A DNA stretch of 40,284 nucleotides from Bacteroidales bacterium (GTDB lineage: Bacteria; Bacteroidota; Bacteroidia; Bacteroidales; JAAYJT01). The stretch is taken from positions 1 to 40,284 of the forward strand of contig JACZJK010000044.1 of NCBI GenBank assembly GCA_014860575.1, given 5' to 3'. Every line of letters begins with the position of its first letter. Position 1 is the stretch's first letter. The position numbers and the translations under genes were made by a program. Under the pieces are notes generated by a model that saw nothing but the letters and a program-made list of their open reading frames with translations, was not told the origin of the DNA and searched no databases. This document shows, piece by piece, positions 32,458 to 40,284 of this stretch.

Positions 32458-34404
32458 CTACTTCCTGATCATCTTTTCAGTACCAAACTGATCGCCGCAT
32501 AGTACGCGAATAATGTAGATACCTTTGGGCCGATCGCTTAAATCCATTTCAAACTGCTGTTCTCCATAATACTCATTTGTTAATAAAAGTTCGCCCAGCA
32601 TACTATAAACCTCAGCTTTTACCGCTGATTCAATGGCAACAGTTAAACGGATAGAAAATACGCCCAACGTTGGATTAGGATAAGCGCTGAAAAAGGATAT
32701 CTGATCACCGTACGCAGGATTCTGAAAATCTAGTAGTTCTCCTTCAGTTGAAGTTGTAATAATACTTTTAGCATTGAGGCAATAGTTTCCTTCAGAATCA
32801 ATATAGGCATGAAAACCACCACCAGAATAAACACTGAATCCATCCTTTAGCACAATTGACTTACCTGCAATAAGTTGAAGATATCCACCATTCAATACTT
32901 CAACAATGCTCCCATTTCCAGCGACTGTAATTGTTTCAGTAGCTGATAAACATGTATCTGATGTTGAATTGATTGTGACATCTGCCAGTACTAAGTATTC
33001 TGGGATCCCACCCTGGTCAGGCAAAGTCTCGAAAATCATCTGTGTGCCCAATGATGTACCTATTGCGTTCGTAGCATATGCTTTGTAAAAGTATAAAGTT
33101 GATGGATTAAGATTCTCCAAAACCGCACCAAATTCGCCAATTCCACTTCCGATTGAAAACTGCGTTCCGGAAATCTCAGGATCTGGATCTATTCCCCAAT
33201 AAACTCCCCGATCAGTTACTACTGAGAGACCGTCAGATGTGACCTCCCCACCAATATAGGCAGAATGATAAGTAATTTCAGACGGATCAACCGTATTTAC
33301 CTGGGGTAGGGATAAAGTAGTAAATACTATTTCACTTCCTATGGCAGTACCAATACTGTTGGTTGCATAAGCCTTAACATAATACAATGTAGCAGGCTCG
33401 AGGGAAGTAAGCATTCCTTCGAAAACGCCTATTCCTATACCAATTGAAAAAATATCTCCAGTAACATCAGGATCCGGGCTAGTACCCCAAAATATACCCC
33501 TGTCAGTGATATTATCGCCGCCATCAAAAATTACTTCACCCCCTACCAAAGCTGTCTCATTGTTAATCCCGATAGCTTCAGAAGTAATAACCACAGGCAG
33601 TGCAAGTGTTGTAAACATCACTTCTTCTCCATAGGCAGTCCCTATCTCATTTGTTGCAAAAGCTTTTACAAAATAAATTGTTTGCGGGTCTAGAGGTTGT
33701 AACAACTGGGTAAATGTTCCAACTCCGTCACCTATTTCAATACGGGATCCAGTTAGCTCGGGTTCAGGATAAAGACCCCAGTAAACTCCCCGATAACTGA
33801 CCGTATCACCCCCATTGCAGGTTATTTCACCACCAACAACTGCTGATATATCTGTAATTTCAACAACCGTCGAAGTTGTGACTTTAGGTAGTAATACTGT
33901 GCAGAAACTCAATTCATCACCATAGGAAACCCCTTCGCTATTAACAGCGTATGCAATTACAAAATAATTTGTCGCGGGATTCAGTGCATCAAGCGCATAA
34001 GAAAACAACCCTGAGCCTGAACCCAGCAATACCTGGGTTCCCGAAATAAGGGGATTGGGTTCAGTTCCCCAAAAAATACCACGCTCAGTGACCGCAACCC
34101 CGCCATTGTAAGTTACATTTCCGCCAACAATTACCAATGTTGGTTCAAGGATTACAGGCTCAGAAGTAATAACTGTTGGAGGTTCTTTAGTAGTGACATC
34201 ATAACCCTGATGAAAACCTTGCGATAGAAGAAATGAGCCATTGTTAAGAGTTTCTGTGCTAATTTCGCCAATAGTCCAGTCAAGTCGTAGAGTTGTTCCT
34301 GAGAACTCCCCTCCACTGGTTGATATAACATCCTGCACCACCTCCTGTGACCAGCAAACCAGCGAAAACAAGAAACTTATTAGAATCAAACCTGGTGCTT
34401 TCAT
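32458..34404 (-). CDS. Secreted FN3-like repeat protein with 3-coathanger stack and T9SS domains
   Basis: A 648-aa exported protein with signal peptide ending CWSQ (residue 20), then a segment common in Bacteroidetes secreted proteins (ISTSGGEFSGTTLRLDWTIG). Residues about 75-460 hold four tandem fibronectin-III-like repeats of about 96 aa, each with VGGEV....GG, RGIFWGTSPDPD and YYVKAYATNSIGTA-type segments. Residues about 475-550 match the '3-coathanger stack' pattern (ATETITVAGNGSIVEV, AGKSIVLKDGFSVYSGGGF). The end is a T9SS type A domain (AYPNPTLGVFSIRL, LGELLLTNEYYG, PKGIYIIRVLCG). It starts 73 bp after the 1077-aa gene, probably co-transcribed, and a terminator lies downstream. A structural or adhesive role is inferred. 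Confidence 0.82.
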   Translation of the reverse strand: MKAPGLILISFLFSLVCWSQEVVQDVISTSGGEFSGTTLRLDWTIGEISTETLNNGSFLLSQGFHQGYDVTTKEPPTVITSEPVILEPTLVIVGGNVTYNGGVAVTERGIFWGTEPNPLISGTQVLLGSGSGLFSYALDALNPATNYFVIAYAVNSEGVSYGDELSFCTVLLPKVTTSTVVEITDISAVVGGEITCNGGDTVSYRGVYWGLYPEPELTGSRIEIGDGVGTFTQLLQPLDPQTIYFVKAFATNEIGTAYGEEVMFTTLALPVVITSEAIGINNETALVGGEVIFDGGDNITDRGIFWGTSPDPDVTGDIFSIGIGIGVFEGMLTSLEPATLYYVKAYATNSIGTAIGSEIVFTTLSLPQVNTVDPSEITYHSAYIGGEVTSDGLSVVTDRGVYWGIDPDPEISGTQFSIGSGIGEFGAVLENLNPSTLYFYKAYATNAIGTSLGTQMIFETLPDQGGIPEYLVLADVTINSTSDTCLSATETITVAGNGSIVEVLNGGYLQLIAGKSIVLKDGFSVYSGGGFHAYIDSEGNYCLNAKSIITTSTEGELLDFQNPAYGDQISFFSAYPNPTLGVFSIRLTVAIESAVKAEVYSMLGELLLTNEYYGEQQFEMDLSDRPKGIYIIRVLCGDQFGTEKMIRK

Positions 34405-34477
34405 TTAGTTAGATTTATAGTTGTTAAATATTTATCAAGTTGTAATTGCTGGCATGTGACTAATAGGTCAAAACTTA

Positions 34478-37400
34478 CTAGTCCTTCACGCATCTGACAG
34501 ATGTATAGGCAGATTTTGCAATTGTCAGCATATCAAACGTTGCAGAGGAATTGTATAAACGAACATGGAAGTAATTTGAAGCGGAAGGGGTTGATGTTGC
34601 AAAGTTTCCGGTTGACTTAAATCCAATAAAGAAACCGTTATGGAAACCGCCACCAAAAGCTGTAAATCCACTTTCGTTTGTTGCAGCAGTATTATTATTC
34701 CAATGGGCATTGCCTTCTTCCTTCATCTTTCCACCTGCAGCAGTTGATCCACCAAGGGCAGTTGCAAGTGTCTCGAATTCTGTTTTAGTCGGCACGCGCC
34801 AGCCAGCAGGACATATACCTTGTGAACCCTCAGTAGGCACATAATTCATTAACTCATCCCAGGAATAGAGTCCTCCATATACATCGCAATTAGTAGGTTC
34901 ATTGGCCATGCAGAATTTTTCAATAATACCATTGTTACTGGGGCTGGTGTATATCTGATTACCAACGTTTAGGTTCTTAGCCATCCAGCATTTATTTTCA
35001 ATCTGAACAGTTGAATAAACCTTATTATCTCTCTCATCAAGCAGGTCCTCTCCACAAATAAATACGGGTACAAAACTTACCTTCACAGTATCACTGCTTG
35101 AGTAGCACACAGTGCTTATGGTCCATACCAATTCATACACCTGACCATTGGGTACACCAGTAAATTCTGTAGAGGGATCGTAAATATCTACGAATACACC
35201 ACCGTCACCTGATGCGATACTCCATTGGCCTATACCACCGGTAGTGCAGGTATTACCTGCCAGCGTTACAGTACTACCTTCAACATTAAGCTGATCTGGC
35301 CCTGCGTTTGCAATTGCAGGATATAATCCAAAAGTTATTATCAGAGTGTCTGATGTTGCACCACATGCATTAGAGATTGTCCATACAAGTTGGTATGTTG
35401 ATCCGGGTACTCCACTTAAAGTAGAGTTAGGATCATTAATATCTGAGAACGAACTCCCGGTTCCTGATAAAACAGACCATAGTCCGGTATTGCCTGAACC
35501 TGGGTTGTTTGCTTCCAGGGTGTGAGGAATACATGCGTTAAGTGCATCTGGTCCGGCGGAAGCTTGAATAAGTGTTGGACAGAAGCTGATAGTAACTTCA
35601 TCAGAAAACGATTGATTACACAAATTGGAAATGGTCCATGCTAAAACATAGGTTTCATTCGGTTGTCCAAAAAATTGGGTCAGAGGATTTGTGGATTCTG
35701 CAAAAGAGCCGCCATTGCCTGAAACAATCGTCCACACACCACTGCCATATCCTGGTATATTTGCCTCAAGGTAGGTTGATACATCATCAATATTTTCCTG
35801 GTCATTTCCGGCGTTGGCCTGAGAAGGCAGTTGTTCAAAAGTTACAGAAACAGTATCAGAACTTGAGCCGCAGGCATTGCTGATAGTATAAACCAGCACA
35901 TACTCCTCACCCGGAAGTCCGGCAAGTATGGCATCAGGATTACCGGGATTTGTCATCTGGCCTCCTGTTCCGCTTATGATTGCCCATATAGCATCATTGC
36001 CTTCGCCCATATCATTTCCTTGTAAAATATAATTACCACAAACATTTTCAACATCCGGACCTACGGCAGCCAAAACCAAATCGGGGCAGAAACTGATTGT
36101 AACCTCATCAAAAGAAAACTGATCACATAGCGTTGTGATAGACCAACGTAAGATATAAGTTGCGCCAGCCGTTCCATCAAACAGCGTTTGTGGGTTGGTT
36201 GGGTCAGCAAATCCATCTCCTGAACTTAGAGTTCCCATGCTTGATTCGATAGTCCATAAACCTGTGTTTCCTATTCCCGGTATATTTGCAGCAAGCTGAG
36301 TGCTTGTGCCATCAATATCGGTTTGGTCCTCACCAGCATCAGCCTCAGTAAGGATCGGACAGAAATATATTGTAACTTCATCGAAGGATTCTTCACAATC
36401 AGAGCTAATTGTCCATTTCAAGACATAAGTTTCGTTAGGTAAGCCGGTAAATACACCATTATACAGTGCAGGGTTAACAATTTGACCGCCTACGCCGGAA
36501 GTGATTGTCCAATTTCCTGTATTGCCACTCCCAGGCTGATTACCGGCCAGGGTGATTGAAGTACCAAGAACACCTGGCTCATCTGAACCAGCAGAAGCTA
36601 ATGTTAAAGTATAACAGAAATTGATTTCTACTTCGTCATAATTGGAGCCGCAACCGGTTGAAATGGTCCATCTCAGTTGGTATGTCGTTCCCGGTATTCC
36701 ATTGAATGTAGTAAGCGGATCGAAGATATCGTTAAAACTTCCACCTACTCCTCCAGAAACAGACCATATGCCAGAATTTCCTACCTCAGGTATATTGGCT
36801 GATAATTGTGTTGAAGCACCAATAAGCCCTGTTTGATCCACACCTGCATTGGCAATGGTATTGGGTGGGCAGAAACTAATATAAACCTGATCAAATGTTT
36901 CGCCACATTCGTTGGTTACGGTCCATTGCAGAACAAAATTACCACCTGTTGAAACGAGCAGCGCGTTTGGATCTGTATAATCGGATAAACTAACAATCAC
37001 TCCATTGTCCTGGCTGATAATACTCCACAAACCAGTTCCATGATTAGGGGATTCAGCTTCAAGAGAGGTACTGGTACCTGCAACATCAACCTGATCAAGA
37101 CCTGCATTGGCCGATGAAGGAGGTGGAAAGCACTGTTCTCCTGTAGTTACCCATTGTTCACCATTAAAATAAACCATCTTCCCTTCATCAGATACATATA
37201 CCATCATTCCAGGAGTAGCTCCGGTAGTCCTGTTCTGAAGATACTCCTGAAGCTGAGCCCAGGTATAGGCAGGCGGGCCTCCGGCTTCTTTTGCATAAAT
37301 GGCATAAGGCACTGAAAGTAGCTGAGAGGTTCCTATTAAAACAAAATTATTGCCTCCGGCAATGTCTACCTCAACTTTAACAAAGTAGTCGCCAAGTCCC

Positions 37401-37711
37401 CAAGAAATAAGTCCGAACGATCCGATATCGGCGTTTCCAGATCCGATATCAAGGGTGATCAATCCGCCGGCACTGGTAACAACATTGTGCACTTCACGAT
37501 ACACTTCAGGATTTTCGGGCGCAACTGGTACAACACCAATGCGAACACTAACATTTGATTCAACAATCGGATTGCCTAACAAATCGCGGACAACAGCCTG
37601 ATATTTAAAGGCCTGCGGTGCCTGAGCCAGTAATGAAACTGTGAGTAAGAGCAGGGCAAACATAATCAGCCCACGCATTCTTTTTACTAAACGGTAGTTG
37701 AAAGGGTTCAT
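34478..37711 (-). CDS. Large PKD-like repeat surface protein with C-terminal FISUMP domain
   Basis: A 1077-aa exported protein with signal peptide ending LLAQ (about residue 30). Residues about 33-145 are the N-terminal domain common in Bacteroidetes tail-fibre-like proteins (APQAFKYQAVVRDLLGNPIV, LLSVPYAIYAKEAG). Residues about 200-880 hold eight PKD-like repeats of about 85 aa, each opening like ANAGxDQ and holding GTSTQLxANxPGxGNTGxW and YxLxWTISxxCG segments, many with one Cys pair. The end is a Fibrobacter-succinogenes-type major paralogous domain (CWMAKNLNVGNQIYTSPSNN, GICPAGWRVPTKTEFETL) finishing VRCVKD. There is no T9SS tail. Its last domain is closely related to that of the gene at 38856. 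Function unknown; probably adhesive or structural. Confidence 0.82.
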   Translation of the reverse strand: MNPFNYRLVKRMRGLIMFALLLLTVSLLAQAPQAFKYQAVVRDLLGNPIVESNVSVRIGVVPVAPENPEVYREVHNVVTSAGGLITLDIGSGNADIGSFGLISWGLGDYFVKVEVDIAGGNNFVLIGTSQLLSVPYAIYAKEAGGPPAYTWAQLQEYLQNRTTGATPGMMVYVSDEGKMVYFNGEQWVTTGEQCFPPPSSANAGLDQVDVAGTSTSLEAESPNHGTGLWSIISQDNGVIVSLSDYTDPNALLVSTGGNFVLQWTVTNECGETFDQVYISFCPPNTIANAGVDQTGLIGASTQLSANIPEVGNSGIWSVSGGVGGSFNDIFDPLTTFNGIPGTTYQLRWTISTGCGSNYDEVEINFCYTLTLASAGSDEPGVLGTSITLAGNQPGSGNTGNWTITSGVGGQIVNPALYNGVFTGLPNETYVLKWTISSDCEESFDEVTIYFCPILTEADAGEDQTDIDGTSTQLAANIPGIGNTGLWTIESSMGTLSSGDGFADPTNPQTLFDGTAGATYILRWSITTLCDQFSFDEVTISFCPDLVLAAVGPDVENVCGNYILQGNDMGEGNDAIWAIISGTGGQMTNPGNPDAILAGLPGEEYVLVYTISNACGSSSDTVSVTFEQLPSQANAGNDQENIDDVSTYLEANIPGYGSGVWTIVSGNGGSFAESTNPLTQFFGQPNETYVLAWTISNLCNQSFSDEVTISFCPTLIQASAGPDALNACIPHTLEANNPGSGNTGLWSVLSGTGSSFSDINDPNSTLSGVPGSTYQLVWTISNACGATSDTLIITFGLYPAIANAGPDQLNVEGSTVTLAGNTCTTGGIGQWSIASGDGGVFVDIYDPSTEFTGVPNGQVYELVWTISTVCYSSSDTVKVSFVPVFICGEDLLDERDNKVYSTVQIENKCWMAKNLNVGNQIYTSPSNNGIIEKFCMANEPTNCDVYGGLYSWDELMNYVPTEGSQGICPAGWRVPTKTEFETLATALGGSTAAGGKMKEEGNAHWNNNTAATNESGFTAFGGGFHNGFFIGFKSTGNFATSTPSASNYFHVRLYNSSATFDMLTIAKSAYTSVRCVKD

Positions 37712-38855
37712 AATTTAATTAATTATTAGTTTAGAATGAATTTTCAAACAGATGGGTCAGACCCACTCTGCAGGTCTGAACTCATATTAAGATTAGCTTA
37801 AAGGATCTCCCCCATCCTTTTGCGAATTAATCCGGCTATACTCAAAAGGTACTACCTAAATAAAAAAAATAATCATTCCGGATAATAAATATCTCAGCAT
37901 GATATCGAACAAAACTAATTTCAAGGAAAAAGTTTTATCTCCAAAGAAGCCTTCCAATGGCGGATGCATGAGTTTTTACCTTGAATGAAAAAGAAATGTC
38001 CTCTCGTAATATTGAATTCACTATAAGAAAATATCATGAACTCAAAGCGTAAAGATATATTAACTTTTAATGTGGCCTAACTTTTAAAAAAATTTTTAAT
38101 AATCTACATTTGCATAACCAGCAACAATCTCTTGCCCACACTGCATCGAATCAATGGAACCCGCTAATAACAAAAGCTCTGGTCAGAGTTTGGCAATGTA
38201 TATTTATGCATACTAATTCCTTGATAGTATTCTATCTCCAAAAAGGGATTTTACCAATTTGAATTTTTGAGAGAATAGTCTTTTAGTGGAACAGTTAACC
38301 TTTGACAACCCAATGGCCATAGGGAGGTTGTGAACTGCAATACTCCATCGCAATGAGAAATCAAGTCTTTAAGGGAATGGTAAGTTTGTGTTTTAGACTA
38401 AAACTGTTATTGTGAGGCGGAGCCAGGATAAGGGGAAAGCTCTATTAATAAACATTGATTTCTTTACCTAAATAAAAAATATTTTTACACGGCTGAGAGA
38501 ATTTAGACTCCATAATTTTAGTTTAATACCAATGCTAAATAAATCACAAGAATTTCGTCGGCCTCATTAAGTTTGCACCAAATCCAAACATGATAATAAG
38601 GAAGGTAAACCGTCTCAAGTATAATAAACAATTCATGAATAGTTTTGGTTATCAAAACATTGCAAACTAAAAGTTTATATTATTAAGCATGCAATGTATA
38701 TAATTAACCAACTCTCGTACATAGGATTCATCCTTTACAGAATCGAAAAGTGATAAGGTCTGAAGTGCAGTTCTTCGAAGAAAACTCAGTGTTTACAGGC
38801 CCCGCAAACAGGTAACTGTTAACCGTAACTGAAAGAAATTTTAAGGTGTCTTGGA
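37712..38855. other. 1.1-kb stretch without a gene
   Basis: AT-rich sequence between two related surface-protein genes, with no ORF of about 60 codons or more on either strand. An 11-bp palindrome GGGTCAGACCC is at about 37754. Near 38291-38337 CAGTT..ACAACC can pair with GGTTGT..AACTG around ATGGCCATAG, a possible RNA fold. No promoter, tRNA or mobile-element end is convincing. It could be a decayed gene, an untranslated leader or an RNA gene. Confidence 0.55.
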
Positions 38856-40284
38856 TCAATCCTTTACACACCTTACTGAAACAAATGCTGCTTTGCTGAT
38901 TGTAAGCAAATCATGTGTAGCCGAAGAGTTATATAATCTTGTATGGAAGAAATCTGATCCTGAGCCTGTTGATGTTGCAAAATTTGCAGTTGATTTAAAA
39001 CCTATAAACAAAGAATTATAATATCCACCACCATAAGCAGTAAATCCGCTTTCATTTGTAGCTCCTACATTACTATTCCAATGAATATTTCCGATTTCCT
39101 TCATCTTTCCCCCGGCAACTGTTGTGCCTCCAAGAAGAGTAGTAAGCGCCTCAAATTCAGCCTTAGCCGGAATATGCCAGCCTGTGGGGCAAATCCCCTG
39201 TGTTCCTTCAGACGTAGTATAGTTCATGAGCTCGTTCCAAGAATATAGTGCTCCATATTCATCACAATTCGTACTTAAATTCTGCATACAGTATTTCTCA
39301 ATAATACCATTGTCGCTGGGAACTACCGAGACCTGCTGGCCGATATTCAGGTTTTGGCTCATCCAACACTGGGTGCCAATCACCACTGTGTTGTAAACAT
39401 TCCCATCTGCATCGCCTATAGCGCTTAATCCGCAGGTCCATTCAGGTGTAGTAAACTGCACCTGGTCACCGTATGAAACGCCAATTTCATTTATCGCATA
39501 AGCTCTTACATAATAGGTGGTAAGAACCGAAAGTCCGGTAAGGCTGCTGGTAAATGTTCCGACTCCGGCGCCATCAATGGTCATGCCTACATTGTTGGTG
39601 ATAGTTGGGTTTTGCGTTAACCCCCAACAAACACCCCGTTGAGTAACAGGCTGCCCACCATCCTGAAGCACATTTCCACCACCTGTAGCTGTTATTCCAG
39701 TATTATTTGTGATTTCTGAGGTTGCAACTTCAGGAATACATCCACCCCAGGAAGGGACTCCGTTGCAGTAAACAAGGGATTGACCATTGGTGCCGGGTGG
39801 TATCACCATCCAATCAGTGCCATTCCAATAAAGCATTTGGCCGGCAGAGGTTCCATTTTGAATTTTGTTACTGTCAAAATATGCTTTGGTAACAGCATCC
39901 TGGTTATTTACAGGATTGGCCATATTTGTGATCCGGCTGTTTCCGGCATTCACTCCTGCATCGGCAACAATTGCGCTTGAAAAACTCTTTGTCCCACCAA
40001 TGGTTTGGTTGCCTGAAGTTGTAACAGCATCAGTAATTCCATAACCGCTGGTTGTTGTCGGTTTGCCGGTTGTGATTTTACTCCAGTTCAGATCGGGAAT
40101 GTCTGAGGCAAGCAAAGCCCTGAATGAGGGTGTTCCAGTGGTCCCGTTTGGTGATGCTAAAACAAGATTCGCGTTCTGGGTTACCAAATTGGCTGAAATT
40201 GTTCCTGAACCTGTGACAGGAGTGCCCGAAACGCTGAAAATATTTGGCAAGGCAAGGCCAATTGAAGTAACTGTTCCGACATTC
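38856..40284 (-). CDS. Tail-fibre-like / FN3-like surface protein with FISUMP domain (5' end outside window)
   Basis: A partial protein; the frame is open to the window edge, so the apparent TTG start at 40250 is internal (upstream codons read NVGTVTSIGLA). The visible part begins with tail-fibre-like sequence (LPNIFSVSGTPVTGSGTI, TTGKPTTTSGYGITDAV, NPVNNQDAVTKAYFD) common in large Bacteroidetes surface proteins. One fibronectin-III-like repeat follows, of the kind seen four times in the 648-aa protein (RGVCWGLTQNPTI, YYVRAYAINEIGVSYG). It ends in a FISUMP domain (CWMSQNLNIGQQVS, GICPTGWHIPAKAEFEAL, VRCVKD) very like that of the 1077-aa protein. Function unknown; no phage genes are nearby, so the tail-fibre likeness points to an adhesin-like surface protein, not a prophage. 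Confidence 0.78.
   Translation of the reverse strand, partial: NVGTVTSIGLALPNIFSVSGTPVTGSGTISANLVTQNANLVLASPNGTTGTPSFRALLASDIPDLNWSKITTGKPTTTSGYGITDAVTTSGNQTIGGTKSFSSAIVADAGVNAGNSRITNMANPVNNQDAVTKAYFDSNKIQNGTSAGQMLYWNGTDWMVIPPGTNGQSLVYCNGVPSWGGCIPEVATSEITNNTGITATGGGNVLQDGGQPVTQRGVCWGLTQNPTITNNVGMTIDGAGVGTFTSSLTGLSVLTTYYVRAYAINEIGVSYGDQVQFTTPEWTCGLSAIGDADGNVYNTVVIGTQCWMSQNLNIGQQVSVVPSDNGIIEKYCMQNLSTNCDEYGALYSWNELMNYTTSEGTQGICPTGWHIPAKAEFEALTTLLGGTTVAGGKMKEIGNIHWNSNVGATNESGFTAYGGGYYNSLFIGFKSTANFATSTGSGSDFFHTRLYNSSATHDLLTISKAAFVSVRCVKD

Noticed and set aside
29185-37110. Tandem repeats as a CRISPR array or DNA satellite
   Set aside because: Repeats are about 250-290 bp, in frame and conserved at protein rather than DNA level, so they are domain repeats inside genes.
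15885-40284. Prophage, suggested by the holin-like protein and the tail-fibre-like sequence
   Set aside because: No capsid, terminase, portal, integrase or lysis genes are present. The 'phage holin' family is common in chromosomes, and tail-fibre-like segments are common in Bacteroidetes surface proteins.

Overview
The window reads as a chromosomal segment of a Bacteroidota bacterium, probably an anaerobic Bacteroidales/Marinilabiliales-type lineage; the exact genus cannot be read from the sequence. The evidence is the long Bacteroidetes form of IspG, Obg without a C-terminal extension, promoter boxes of the TAnnTTTG type, a GldN/PorN-like lipoprotein, and many secreted proteins ending in type IX secretion (T9SS) sorting domains or Fibrobacter-succinogenes-type paralogous domains. 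No tRNA, rRNA, insertion sequence or CRISPR array was recognised.

Region 1 (1-16280) is mostly housekeeping. It holds the end of trkA, then trkH, a MATE exporter, an O-antigen-ligase-like polymerase abutting a GT4 glycosyltransferase, and a lipid/diacylglycerol kinase. After these come ispG (reverse strand), a GldN-like lipoprotein, an O-methyltransferase, purE (reverse), and the run hpt, a double adenylate kinase, obg and a PAP2 phosphatase. The region ends with a reverse-strand set: a PPOX-family flavoprotein and a small 4-TM membrane protein, both downstream of the 965-aa protein described next. Two low-complexity patches sit exactly at convergent gene ends.

Region 2 (16281-21660) opens with a 965-aa predicted outer-membrane protein that joins an HEFRH zinc-protease-like domain, a beta-propeller and a C-terminal barrel. 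A small exosortase locus follows on the plus strand. It consists of two matching 25-bp palindromes and a promoter, a secreted protein with a C-terminal VPLSNWA / TM / RFRRM sorting tail, a terminator, an exosortase with Cys-Arg-His residues, and a 4-TM partner. The locus ends at a bidirectional terminator.

Region 3 (21696-31824, reverse strand) is five genes for secreted proteins. Transcribed right to left, these are a 1512-aa protein (seven Cys-rich repeats, dockerin-like repeats, cohesin-like domain, T9SS tail), a 344-aa protein (cohesin-like, Ig-like, T9SS tail), a 716-aa protein (four cohesin-like domains, a carboxypeptidase-like domain, dockerin-like repeats, no T9SS tail), a 658-aa protein (cohesin-like, T9SS tail), and an 80-aa protein with a different, PID-CTERM-like sorting tail. 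I infer a surface scaffold held together by cohesin-dockerin pairing, with no catalytic domain visible, next to an exosortase. This is the most interesting system in the window.

Region 4 (32458-40284, reverse strand) carries three modular surface proteins that share repeat and C-terminal modules. They are separated by a 1.1-kb stretch without ORFs, and the last gene runs off the window.
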